Shown here: positions 49,201 to 60,980 of the stretch, in pieces | How the letters are laid out: every line of letters begins with the position of its first letter | Position numbering within the stretch: the first letter of the stretch is position 1 | From: Cyanoderma ruficeps | Lineage: Eukaryota; Chordata; Aves; Passeriformes; Timaliidae | Direction of reading: 5' to 3' | Length of the DNA: 64,000 nt | Assembly (NCBI GenBank): GCA_008694505.1 | Contig: VZDJ01007747.1 | Span: forward strand, 10,758,399 to 10,822,398 | Position numbers and translations under genes: made by a program | Notes under the pieces: generated by a model | Told to the model about the DNA's origin: nothing | What the model saw: only the letters and a program-made list of their open reading frames with translations | Database searches by the model: none

Positions 49201-52200
49201 TATGTCAAAACAGGTTTTGTTTTAAGAGGCATGTAAATTAGTAATACTTCCTAACTGAAGATTGCGTTGCCTTGAGGCATATTGTTTTACAATTGAAAAG
49301 GTTATATTTTGTGTTTCTGCATACAGAGCAAGCAACAGTCTCCTCTAACAGGCTAATTTGAAAGCTTAGCTAAATACAATTAGATGTGGCTTTCTTGATA
49401 ATGAACTGTGCTTTGCTGTGAGACTAGTTCTTTCCTTATCCAGAGATAGAGAATAATGTATGCATGAACTTAAGGAAATGCTTTTTATAGAGTGGTCAGG
49501 AGTCATGGTTCACTTTATCTCATTTTAATTTAAGTGAGGTTTGGAAGGGCTTCTGTATTGATTGTATGGAAGGCTAAAATATAAACAAGTTATTAAAAGG
49601 AGCATTTGCTTATTAAATAGTGGTGGTCTGAAACGCAGCATCACCTGTCTGAATGGTTGGTTTTGTTTCAAAGTTGCAGATTATGGAGATGATTTTAAAA
49701 TTCTGGCAATAAAATTAAGGAAAGGTTAGAATATTTGTTGCACTCACTCCTTTCAGTATTTCATTATTAAAGTGCTCCTGACAGAAGCAGATTTTTCATT
49801 AAGTTTCTATGAATACAACTCCTTTAGGACAGACTTTCCATCTTGAAAGGCAGAGAAAAAATTAAAAAATATCTCAGCAAGATCTTAATACCCCTGCTAA
49901 CTCTGCATACGATAAAGCATTAAACTGATACTTCACTTTAACCATCTGTTAGTGTTCCTATTGCAACAGCATCTCTTTAGTGTCTGATCAGCGGTTCCTC
50001 TGTGCTAGACATTGTACCCCATTGTACAATACAATCCTTCCTCCAACAGCTTATGATCTTATGATCTAAGGGCCTGCTCTTGCAATGGATCCCAGTAACC
50101 AAATGGAGCACAGAAAGCCCAAAGAAAAGCCCATAATATCCAAACTCATGGACCTTTGATTGCAGAATTGTAAAGCAGTAAGCAGTGCTAGCAGCAATAT
50201 GGAAGAAAAATTTCAAGCTCCTTTTGTTAGTTCATAACAAGGATCCCATTCAGCAGTGCCTAGTGTGCCAACTAGCAGACTAGGTCAGAGTACTTTATGC
50301 AATTTCATTATATGCCCTGCTATTGAGAAATTTATAAGACTGCTATAAAACTTCACTCAAGGCTGATCAGTGCCAAAGAACATTCCTTTTCCACTCAAAA
50401 ATAACATGTGGCTGCTGTTGATAAATGATGGGGTTGCAAAAGTGGAGACAGAGAGAAATTTGCAAAGGCATAAATTGGGGTTGGACACCCATTCTCTCTT
50501 TCTTGAAGTAGCAGCCAATAAATTCAAAACAAGGAGAAGCAAAAAACTTTTACACAATTCCTGTGTAACAAAGCATAAATTTTGATTAATAGGAGGAAAT
50601 AACAATGGAAATTCTCCTGCATATTTTTCCCTCTCCCCAACAGGAAATTCTTATTCTAACTCTGTCTTTTAAAATTGGAATTAGGTTTTGGATCATGCTC
50701 TTTTGGTGATTGAAACTTTAAAAGGACAAGTTTGCTAGAGTTTCAAAATTATCTTCATATAATTTTATACCTGCCCATCTTGTCATTTTAACAACTTCCT
50801 GCTGTAATAAATTGTAATGACTATCTGTCCATGATCACCTGTCAGCTATAAAATATTGCAATATACATTTTAAAATTGGACAAATTAATCTTTACGTGAT
50901 AGACTTTTTCACTGTCTTATTTCTTATATACCTCTAATATTTCTTCTTCTAAATTTGACTGCCCTTTAATTAATAAAATTACATAAGAAGAGTTAGACAA
51001 AGGAAATTAAATTTCCAGTTGCCAAAGGGCAAAAAGTTTGAGCAATCTACACAAAAAGCATGGCAAATCAGAGTTCTTCTTGCACTTCTGTTATTCAAGG
51101 ATTTACAGATAATATAGGTTACAAAATATGTCAATTTCTTTGTGTTTTAGAATGAATAATGAGTATGCACGGTATATTCAAGTATGTTTTGTGTGGATAT
51201 GTTTTCTCCTGTCCATCAACAACACTGATTTCTGGAAAGGTGTGGGTGGTTCTCACTGACTTGGATCCAACAGTCTCCCTGTAAGCACTCTGCCTCCTCT
51301 CCAAAACCAAATTATTCATGTGCTTTTGCATCATGTTCTTCACCCAGACACATGAAAAAAATGGTAGCTCCAGATGCGAAGAAAAGGAAAGGGTGATGTT
51401 TAGGAAAAGGTGTTTCTGGCTGTTAGACTAAAATGAACAAATGAACAGTATCTCCGTTAACAACTCTGCTGCTTTTAACTTCCTTTCTTTTCTCTATTGT
51501 TTCAGCTGTTTGTGATGGAAGACTAAGGGAATGCTGCTTGTGGAAGGCAATTTAGTAAAAAGGAATGCATGCAGAATGAATATCACTAGTACAGTGATCT
51601 AAGTTCTTGGAATACAACTAGAGGATGAGATGCTTTGGCAAATTACCTGCAGCCTTCTGAGTCCTTAGGTTTCGTTGAAACAGACTGATTTATAGTGTAC
51701 AGAATATCTACCTTCTCCCTCTAAAATTCTCTGACATTGAAAGAGAAAATTCAATAGAGTTGCCTCTGGAGAAGATATAAAGTATGTCTAGATAAGTAAA
51801 ATTTCTTAGAACACCTTGTAGTTGGAGTTAAACTGCTATCCAGGTCAAACTGGGAATTAAAAACAGCCTTGTATCCGCTATCGCAAATGAGAGAGTTTAG
51901 TACAGAATTCCTATTTAATTTTAGAAAGGAACAAAGGACCTGTTAGAAATGTAAGGCTATCTTATCTCCTTTAAAATTGTGTTATTTCACTGTTCTCAGA
52001 TATATATATTGCTATACAGAAGGAATAAAGGAGGAATAACATTTTTGGATTTTTCCTATACTTGTTGTTCATCATTTCATACATATATTTATATGTATTA
52101 AAAAGTATTATGGGTGCTGTGTGTAGAGTTGTTTTGTTGTGATGTGGAAAATCTGCTTTTCATAGTAGTAAATGGTGGCAGGATTTTTTTCTCCCATATA

Positions 52201-53420
52201 TGATATGGTACTGAAATATTAGGAGTATGATTTTGCAGGAGAATAACAATTTTAAATATATTACATGTTTAAAATCCCAACTGAACATAATATAACTTTA
52301 TTAGCTCATTTCTCCTGAGGCATCAACACCATTTATCACTACTACTTCCATCTGGCATGTCTGAACTATCCTGATCAGCATTTTATGGGGAAATGAAAGC
52401 ATTCAATATGGTCTCCTTTCTCTAAAGCTCTTAGGTCAGATACCATACTGCTGCAGGGAGCAAAGATGCATTTTTATCACACACTTGAGAGACATCCATT
52501 TGACATACTTTATATTTTCCTAGTCTAAGACCAGCCAAGCTTTTCCTTATTTGCACTGACCTGGCATGGGGTCATTTGCTATAACAACGTAAAATTAATT
52601 TCAAGGTTTTTTTAAACTGCAGTGTTAAAAGTTTGGCACATGCAGGAAAATATTTGGGGGCTGAAACCCAAACTCTAGTACATTTTTTGCAAATCTTAAA
52701 AAGGCAATGGAATCTCTTGCCCAAATATTTTGTCCCCAAGAAAATGCTGCATGTGTTTTCTTTTAACTGAGGCCTTTCTGAAGAGGTGGTAGTTGCTCGA
52801 ATTTTCTTATGGAGGATTCATGGAATGTAGGCTGGTAACTTAATTAAGTGCTTCTTCCAGTTTGAGTTTAAAAGCTGAATTTCATTCAGTAAAAATATAT
52901 GGCTGTTCATTTTTATACCACAAATTCATGAGTCTCTGTCGATTTCTAAGCCTCAGTGAACCATCATGTGAGAAGCAGTGCTACTACAAATATGTTTTAT
53001 CATCAGCTACTTTACAGCCATTTGTGATCATTTTAAGATAGAGAAGGAATTATGGAAAAAAATATTAGTCTATAACTCCTCACAGATCACATCGCAATCC
53101 TTAAATCCTTTAGTACTTCCCCTAATAACATATACCTACTTACATAATTTCAAACTCCATTTTTCAGTGCAACATTAAAATAAAGACATTCTTTTTATTA
53201 ACATTATATAGGCCATGAAAAAATACAGGTAAATTTAGCATAATAAGGTGTGGTGTGGCTTGCTGAGAGGTTTTGGAAAAATTTTGTTCTGAGTATTGCC
53301 TTTTATTGCCTCATGCTTTTTGTTGGTTGGAAATTTTTACATTAAGGCAAAGAATCTTCCAAAAATTGTCATTTATATGGTCACCCTCATCTCTGAAATT
53401 TCTGTTTCACTCTTTTCTAG
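43269..53420. other. Unique non-coding sequence
   Basis: No gene recognised in 10 kb. The patch 43985-44400 is GC-richer and mRNA-like in composition but has no long frame or splice pair. A 14-bp perfect palindrome (ATGCACATGTGCAT) lies at 45281-45294. A 120-codon minus frame at 44649-45011 has hydrophobic stretches but no recognisable family. A possible old repeat near 50000-50110 is listed separately. Confidence 0.5.
50000..50110 (+). repeat. Possible ancient amniote interspersed repeat
   Basis: The order of words here is TGCTAGACATTGTACC, then ACAATCCTTCCTCCAACAGC, then TTATGATCTAAGGGCCTG, then CTTGCAATGGATC. It resembles a widespread old amniote repeat in which 'GCACTGTACA', 'AGTCCCTGCCC', 'AGCTTACAATCTAA' and 'CCTGCAATGG' occur in that sequence. 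Divergence is high and I recall the pattern rather than a named consensus, so the family is left open. Confidence 0.3.
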
Positions 53421-53472
53421 TATCACAACTGAACCAAGCCCTGTCATCATCTGCTGTAAAATAGCTAATCAG
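53421..53472 (+). CDS. Candidate 52-nt exon
   Basis: A strong acceptor (CTGTTTCACTCTTTTCTAG) precedes 52 bases ending GCTAATCAG, followed by the donor GTATGA. Only one frame is open, reading ITTEPSPVIICCKIANQ after a first split codon. That frame needs an upstream exon ending in phase 2, which the 28-nt candidate at 39.5 kb would supply, with Ser at the junction; it then ends in phase 0. The phase chain 131, 28 and 52 nt is suggestive but unproven. No known protein is recognised, and a pseudo-exon is the main alternative. Confidence 0.22.
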
Positions 53473-53496
53473 GTATGACTTGCACAGGATTGTGGC

Positions 53497-53520
53497 TGTA
53501 TTTCTTTTGCATAGGTAAGC
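53497..53520 (+). other. Second recursive-splice-site-like motif
   Basis: GTATTTCTTTTGCATAG runs directly into GTAAGC. It is another zero-length acceptor/donor fusion on the plus strand, only 42 bases beyond the 52-nt exon candidate. It could instead extend that exon or act as an alternative donor. Confidence 0.3.
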
Positions 53521-53846
53521 CCTGAATATGTCAACTAAAAGCAGCTCTTCTTTACATAAATCCAGGTCCATGTTATGTTAGTGTGTCGCTAATACCAAGC
53601 TGGGGCCTGAAATCAAACACCAACTCCATAATTGCACTCTAATCTACCAGAAAATCCAGGTGTGTATACATGGAAGACAAGTGATTTTTCAATTTCCTTG
53701 CCTCTACTGTTTCTTTCTACTTAAAAAACCCTGCCCTAAGCATTCTGTTTGAGGGGTTTGAGCAGAGTGTTAACCTCTCAGCCCAGGTTAAAACTTGTGA
53801 GCAACAGGAAAACCCTGCAAGTTCTCTGGTGCAAGTGACCTCTCAC

Positions 53847-53910
53847 CTGCATTCCACTCCTCTGGGTGGTGACATATGAGTGACTCCACTCCTGCCTTAT
53901 GATATTCTTG
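53847..53910 (-). CDS. Candidate 64-nt exon, minus strand
   Basis: On the minus strand, GGGATTCCTTTCTCCCAG is a strong acceptor. It is followed by 64 bases ending AATGCAG|GTGAGAGG, a good donor. The frame through it (QEYHKAGVESLICHHPEEW and onward) is open and part of an 84-codon frame. The region is GC-richer than its surroundings. It is on the opposite strand to the other exon candidates, so it would belong to a different transcript or be a pseudo-exon. No protein family recognised. Confidence 0.18.
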
Positions 53911-56894
53911 CTGGGAGAAAGGAATCCCAACGTGTGACTCCACTGTCAGTGTAAGCATCCAGGGGACCAGGGGACTGAAATAAACCACTACACTTCCCAG
54001 CTGTCTAGTGCAGATAGTTTTGCTGGTGTCCAAGTTTGACATTTCCCTCTATATTTCACTTTCACGTAGTTCAGGTGTTGTATCACTAAGGTCAAAATTC
54101 TTCATGTGTCTTCTTGGAAAAGCCACTTAGATCAGAAATCCAGTTAGGAAAACTTCATCTTGAAATATAAAGTTTAGAGATGGCTTTGAAAAATCTCATG
54201 TGTTAACCAAGTGCTTAGTATTGTGTTCAATAGCACACAAATGCCATGCCAACCTTGAGGAGAAAATGACAATCACAAAGAACTAAAATCTGTCAAGAAC
54301 TCTAAATTCAGCTGTGTTCATTCAGCTAGTTCTCTAATACAGAAATTTAGTTTATTTTTAGATAATAGGTTATTCCAGAAGAGAGGCAATGCTAAAAGAC
54401 ACTTACTATTATTATGACTTCTGTTAATAGGGTGAAAATTGCTTCTTGTATATTAGCATTATAATACCAAATGCAAATATATTTACACTATCACAAGGAT
54501 TCTGCACATTTTTTTTAAAACCTCCATATCTTGTAAATACTGAAAGAGCTGAATAACTTACTGCCAAGCCATTAATACTTCCAAATAGCTTTTCACATTC
54601 TCTGGAAACATAGATTTGGGTATCTATTGAAGGAATTAAAATTAACACAGCTTTGGAGAATTAAACCCAACCGACTAGGATAGCAAAAAGTCCTGAAGGA
54701 ATGATTCTCCACAGGTTTGCAAAATACTGTTGGAAACTTCTAGAAAATAACTAATCACCAGGGGTTTCCTCTAGCTTCCCATATGCTTTTATACTCTCCC
54801 CAAGAGATAAACATGTTTTATACACTCCCTAAAGGGAAGAAGGAATGACTTAGCTGTATTTGTTTTTTTAAAATCTCAGGCGTGGCGTCCTTTGAGCAAT
54901 CAAAATAAAAATGAAAATTCCAAAAATCAGAAATCAGATTCCTAAATTCCTAGCATTCCATACAAAAACAAGTGTCTGTGTAACAACCAGTGACATAACC
55001 ATGAGAGGTCCTGAAAGGCTTTAGGCATTCAGTCAAAAGCAGATACTTATTATAATTTGAAAAACCCTAAAATTCATCGAAATATTTTCTATTTGACAAG
55101 AAAAGATTAGTATATGAATATTGTATATGAAACAGTAATAAATCAATAGATTAATTATCATTTATATACTGATTTTTATTTTTTTCTCAATTTTTGGTGA
55201 CTTGTATACAGTAATCATTTTGCTGTGAATGATTGTTTTGAGCTACCTTCTCCCTGAAGGATTTCAAAGTTTTATTTGAGATGTCTTTATCACCCTCCAA
55301 GCATGCCTATTGAATTTTCATTTTCCTTTGTTTGTTTGGGGTTTTTTAGATACAAATAAGTATTATTTACAATGAGAAAAACTATAGAAATTACCACAGA
55401 AGAGCATGCATATTGAGGTGAACAGTGCTTGTATGTCAAAATCTTTTGTTCAATCTGAGTTCATGTACCACTTGCCTAATATACAAGATATTAGACACTG
55501 ACCTATGCCCATTTCTGTAAATCCCCTGCCCTCAGGCAGAAGTGAAATGTCAGTTGATGATTGGTGTACTATTACAGCTTCTGACTGGATGGAAATGGAA
55601 TGTGTCTATAAATCTATCTGTTAAGAAGTCAATAGAGATTACACCAGCAGTTGACTTGGGGTTTTGCTATCCTTAGTTTGGTGATTACATGTCACATTAA
55701 AGATATTTATGAATCCAAATTTCAAATACCTATCAAATTATATGCTTTTCCACAGGAGCATCAACACAAGCTTATTTTTCACTATTTTACGGTAGCTAAC
55801 CAATGTCCTTATATTGCATAAAATGTGCACAAACAAGATGAGACAAGCTAAGCAAACTTCTCAAAATCTAGGACATGGCATTCACTTTCCATGTGTGCAC
55901 TGTCCTTGGTAAAAGCCCGAATGAAATGCATTATGTCATCACTGTTCAATGAGGCTAGAGAAAGCTGACACATTAGCATCACTGAACTGTCAAAAGGCAG
56001 ACCATCTTGTGAGTGTGGAGGTTGAAGCACAGAAGGGAAAATCTTGCACAGGATCACCAGTTTTGCCTAGTAGAGACACACTTGAGATGTGGGCCAAAAG
56101 TGTTTCTGGCACTGCAGCTTAAAGGACATCCTTTGCAGCATGGTCCTGACTCTGTGTTTCCTAGGTTACCATGTTTTAGGGCAGTATGTGGTGGAGAGAC
56201 GGTGCAGGAGAGGAACCACCTCTGAATTTAGTGAAAGCAGGATTATGCCCATCACTTGACTTCAAAAGTAGTTTTTTTAAATACAAAAAATATTGTTATT
56301 TTTTAAAAAAACAGTGTTATTGAAGTGTCAGTAACAAAATGTCACCGACTACCTGCACTTCAAGATCTTTTTATTGGGTTTTTGATTGTTGTCAGTGAAG
56401 CTAATAGCTTATAATTAAAATGTATTTAGAAAAACAAATCAAAACACAGGATTGTTTGTAGAAGCAAGGTTCTTCTTAATTAAAGCACTGGGTTAGCCTG
56501 CACAGCAAGGTGCCACAACTCTTTCCACTACCACGAACATACTTTGGTACTCATTTATTGGAAGAACCCCTGGCTAATAAAAAGTAATTATTTAGAGAGT
56601 TTGAACCTAGGTTGTTCTTCAGAGAACAACCTGAGAAATGAGAATGTTATTATTTTCTTGCTCTTATTCTTTGTTTACCTTATGTAAAATACAAGTAAAA
56701 CATATATACAGTGAGATTATATGGTTCTATCTTTTCTGATTAAATACCTGTCACGCTTACTTCAACAAATGTGAAGTACTTTTCTTGCAAAGGGAAGTCA
56801 TTATCTGCAAAAACCATTGAAAAAGAGTTTTCCAAAAAAATCCGAGTCTCTGTGTAAATAATGATAATACCAGTAAATCACTGTGAAATTTAGA
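53911..56894. other. Unique non-coding sequence
   Basis: Nothing firm. Near 56013-56115 the words TTGAAGCACAGAAGGG and ACAGGATCACCAG faintly recall old MIR-like sequence ('GAGGCACAGAGAGG ... AAGGTCACACAG'), too weak to list as an element. The rest is AT-rich with no exon-like segments. Confidence 0.45.
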
Positions 56895-57430
56895 ACGCAT
56901 CAGGCACAGCATTGCCAGCTGGTCCAGGGAGGTGATTGTACTCTGTGCTAGCACGGCCTCACCTCAAGTCCTGTGTGCCACAATATATATTAGAGTTCAG
57001 AGGGGAGGATGGTGAAGGGTCTAGAGGTGAAGTTGTATAAGCAGCAACTGAGTTCACTTGGTCTGTTCAGCCTGAAGGAGACTGAGGGGAGACCTCATTG
57101 CAGTCTGCAACTTCTTCATGAGGGAAGAGGAGGGACAGACACTGAGCTCTTCTCTGGTAACCAGTGACAAGACCCAAGGAAACAGTGTGAGCCTCAGGGG
57201 AGTTTCATTTTGGATATCATGAAAAGGTTCTTCACCCAGAGGGTGTTTGGGCACTGGAACAGGCTTCCCAGGAAAGTGGTCACAGCACCAAACCTGACAG
57301 AATTCCTGTTTGAAAATGCACTCAGGAAAATGGTGTGATTCTTAGGGTGCTCCTGTGCAGGACCAGGAGTTGGACTCAGTCATCCTTGAGAGTCCTTTCC
57401 CACTCAGCATATTCTGTGATTCTATGATTC
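56895..57430 (+). mobile_element. CR1 LINE 3' fragment
   Basis: A second sense-strand CR1 3' end, more complete than the one at 3.3 kb. Recognisable blocks in order are GCATCAGGCACAGCATTGCC, CCAGGGAGGTGATTGTACTC, GGCCTCACCTCAAGTCCTGT, GTTCAGCCTGAAGGAGACTG, GGGGAGACCTCATTGCAGTC, AAAAGGTTCTTCACCCAGAG, GGGCACTGGAACAGGCTTCC, and the terminus ending ATTCTGTGATTCTATGATTC. The first block is nearly identical to the start of the middle block of the 3.3-kb copy, which points to related subfamilies. Spacer changes (for example an ATATATATT patch near 56983) show decay. It is 5'-truncated and contains no intact reverse transcriptase; small frames here are by-products. Confidence 0.93.
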
Positions 57431-60400
57431 ATGATGACAATTCTGCTTTAGTGAAAAGTAAGAAAATGGTTCAATACTATTTATGTTGTCTTTATAAGAA
57501 AATGAAACTCTGATTTTGAAAGTTAATTTTTAAAAGCACTGAACAACACAGACCAGTTGTCTGTAGTTTCATTCACCTGGTTTCTGTTCTTGCAAATGTC
57601 TCCATTTCAGATAACATTTCCCATATTTGCTGCAGTTAATGTGTCTTCTGAGGTTGGATATGTAATCAACTATTCCCATCTACTTCATAAAGCCTACGGT
57701 TAAGGCTATATCTCATTTTTAAAACTCATCTATTCTTTGAAAGAATTTTGAGCCTCTACTAATCAGTAAATGTAGCAAAAAAAAAAAAAAAGGCACATTA
57801 CCTTTGCACAGAGAAAAGAATGTCAGATATGACAACTTGGACCAATTTCATTTCACCTTTTATAAAATCTTTTATAAAATGCTATTCCTTGATTGCTTCC
57901 ACTTATTTCTGCTCTCATGTGACTTCTTTTCTGCCCTTCTCAGTCTCTCTTTTTTGCTGCTGCTTCTCACCTCCTTTTTGCTTTCTCCTGTTTCGTTTTT
58001 GCTGGGTTTCTGTTGAAATGCTTGGTGTTCATAATCTTTTGGATTAACATCTGCTGCACTATATCTTGCTGTATGAATACTAACCATGGAGATAGATTAG
58101 TGCGTATTTGCAATATTAATAGATCATGATGCAATTACAATGCTGGGACTTTTTGGCATAATTTATGTAAGACGATTTTTTATCTAAGGTACTTAACAAA
58201 CTGTTATTTAATCAACAGGTCTCAGAGGCTTTACTTCCAAATCTGTATGTTATCCATATCTTTAATAATGAAGAAATACTAACAAACAAGATCATGTAGT
58301 TAGATAGTTAAACATAAAAACTGTAAAGTAAAACAGTAGGTAGTACCTTGCTGTTTCTTTAGCTGAGTAATAGCATAGTAATAGAGCTGTGAAAATACAT
58401 GGAGTTAATTATTCCTGGAGTTGCTAAACTGTCTTGAAGATGAGCCATAGATTTTGTCCTGAAAAAGGCATGATCATGAAAACTAGAAATAAACTAAATG
58501 TAAACCTAGAAATGTTGACATAAATTTTAAACAGCTAAGTGAAAGTAATACTCTTGAAGGCCAACATGGAAGGATTATTATTAATGTTGTTCAGTTCATC
58601 ATTTAATATGTTTGTGTAGGGAAGTTAGGGTGCAAATAGATTTACATCTTTTAAAACACCACCACAGATTTACACCTTATCTATCCAGTAGCAGAAATAA
58701 TGTTCTTTTTGTTTTATACAGGTCTAGATCTATGACCTTGCTTAGAGTTGTGTAATACAAAACCATCTAATAGCTTTAGCTTCAAAGATTTAAAATATGA
58801 AAAAGAGCTCTGTATAAATCCATGCTAAGTTTTACAGAGGCACTGGAACTACTTTGCTGAAATGAAGAAGATAAACTATGAGTCCTGAGCATGACATGGA
58901 GACAGCAGTATGAAAATACTAAGAAAGTAACTTGAATGAAACAAAATAATAGGGAAAAGAATTCACTAGAGATAAAATTAAAGAAATAGAGAAGAAAAAA
59001 CTCCCATAATCTACAGCATATCTTTACAATGCACAAGAGTATCTTACTTAAAAGAAACCAGGTGGGTTTTGATACACTTTATGTACTTAATACTTTTAAG
59101 TCTCATAAAAGAGACCAAGTATACACATACTCTGCAAAAGTTTGAGAAGTATGGCACGGCACATATAAATGCATTTTTTTAATATATTTCAAAAATTTTG
59201 ATCATTTTAATCATGTGCTGAGACCTTGCAATTTCTTTCCTAGTTCTGGTTTCATAAGTAAAGCTCAAAATGTAGAATATTGTTTGACAGGCATGAAATT
59301 ATGTGGTTTGTAGACAAGCATGGTTGTTCTACCATCACAACCTAACAGTGAAAAAAGACTCAAAGTAATCAAAGAATGGCTGGACAAAGTTGTATCATCA
59401 GAGTGAGTTGAATTTGACATTGCAAATATATAGGGCAACATGTGTCCTACAATGCTTACAGAAATTTTCATGGCAAACTGGGAATTTCAATGCCTGTAAT
59501 ATATGCTAGTGTTAGAGAAACTGAGAAATTATAGACATATTGAGATTAAAGCTGGAGAAGAAAAAATGCCCTGAATTCACTTTCGCTTAGTGACAAGCCT
59601 ATCAATAATGGAATTTCTTTTTTTTTTTTTTGTAGGGGTATGACACAAAGTAGTCACTTTCAAATTGATAAGTAAAGTAATTCCTATAACACAGAAAAAA
59701 CCCCAACATGTTGAATTGGAAGTCATTTAGTTAGAAGACTGGGAAGAAGAGAGTGGACGAATTACCAAAAAGGTAAATTATTGTTTTAGAGCGGGGGATT
59801 TTAATATGCAGCTTTTATTTCCCCTCTCTATTTAAGAAAAGGTCAGTCTTTCTGGACAGCTAAGCCCCTCACACTCACCGCCTGAAAGTGATTTTGCATC
59901 TCTTCACATCACTAAGTATGAGTGGCAGACAGCATTATGCATTTCAGAGGTTAAATGACATTAATAAATTCATTCAGTGGATAGATTACAAATATTTTGA
60001 ATTACCCAACAGAGTTCTGTAAATTGTTGTCTTCTTTGCCTGGAAAAGAGTGACACAAAATTAAAACTCACACGCTCAACAATTGCCCTAAATGCCTTAA
60101 TTCCATTTAAATCTCATATTTTATGCTGGTTGGATTTTTTTCTGGTACATTGGTTTGTGTAGAGAACGTAAGGTTGAAGACACAAAAACTCATGGAAAGT
60201 TTGGAGGGTATGGGTCAAACTGGTCACCAGTTAACAGGTACATTTCTTACAAGTATGTTGGATAGAAACTGATTTTCTACTCACAGACAAATACCGTACT
60301 ATATGAGATACAAGACCTTACTAAACCATAATAGAAGCAAAACCCCCATAAGATAGAGGTCTTTGATAGCAGTCAGGCATTCATCTCTCTGGGGGTGAGT

Positions 60401-60639
60401 AATCAAATTTCTTTAAGGTTGTTCCTTCCTACATTGCTGCCCACTGTAAGATGTAGATAGTGAGGATTTAAAGTAGAACTTTTCTATGTAGATCCCAGTG
60501 AAGGGGTCTGCAGTTCAGGAAAGGCCAGACTCACCCAGGCATGCAGAAACTGAGGCAAACTCCTGACTAAGTTAGTATGACTTCTTGCATTCTCAAGAAG
60601 ACAGATGAATGAGCTAATTCATGCAGTCTACTAGAGATT
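57431..60639. other. AT-rich non-coding sequence
   Basis: No gene or interspersed repeat recognised. It contains homopolymer runs: about 15 A near 57777-57791, soon after the CR1, and a T-run near 59619-59631. A pyrimidine-rich patch at 57900-58000 gives two short chance frames. Confidence 0.5.
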
Positions 60640-60980
60640 TAGGTTCTGACAAGAGTGCATTACACACAGCTGTGGTGTCTCATCAAAGCCAGCCCCTGCT
60701 CTCCGTGCTGCATAATCCAATCTCTGCTATAACTTCACTCAGTTCCCCCGTCATCTTTCTCCTCCTTTCTACCTGATACAGAGAAGTGTGATGTGTTAAT
60801 TACCTAATTAACACACCTTCTTTGCAATTAACCTGGCCTTCTCTTATCCTGACTATCCACACCATAAAGAGTGATGTCAGGTGGACCAATTTACAGCACT
60901 CTTAGCTGTTTACAAGCATATAGGCAGCTTAAAACAAATGGTATGTTAAAGGGTGTCGATAGGGAAAAAAGATGCTTTAT
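60640..60980. promoter_or_regulatory. Possible enhancer-like element with homeodomain palindrome
   Basis: An island of more balanced composition in AT-rich DNA. At its centre the arms TGTGTTAATTA (60792-60802) and TAATTAACACA (60805-60815) form a perfect 11-bp dyad around CC. It presents two TAATTA homeodomain cores two bases apart, with GTTAAT half sites of HNF1 type on the outside. A CAATTAACC, a TGTTTAC forkhead-type core and a CAGGTG E-box lie within 120 bases downstream. Motif clustering of this sort is typical of conserved developmental enhancers, but without alignment it is only a suggestion. Confidence 0.3.

Noticed and set aside
56013..56115. MIR-like ancient SINE
   Set aside because: Only two short words resemble the family and the spacing is uncertain; not enough to list.
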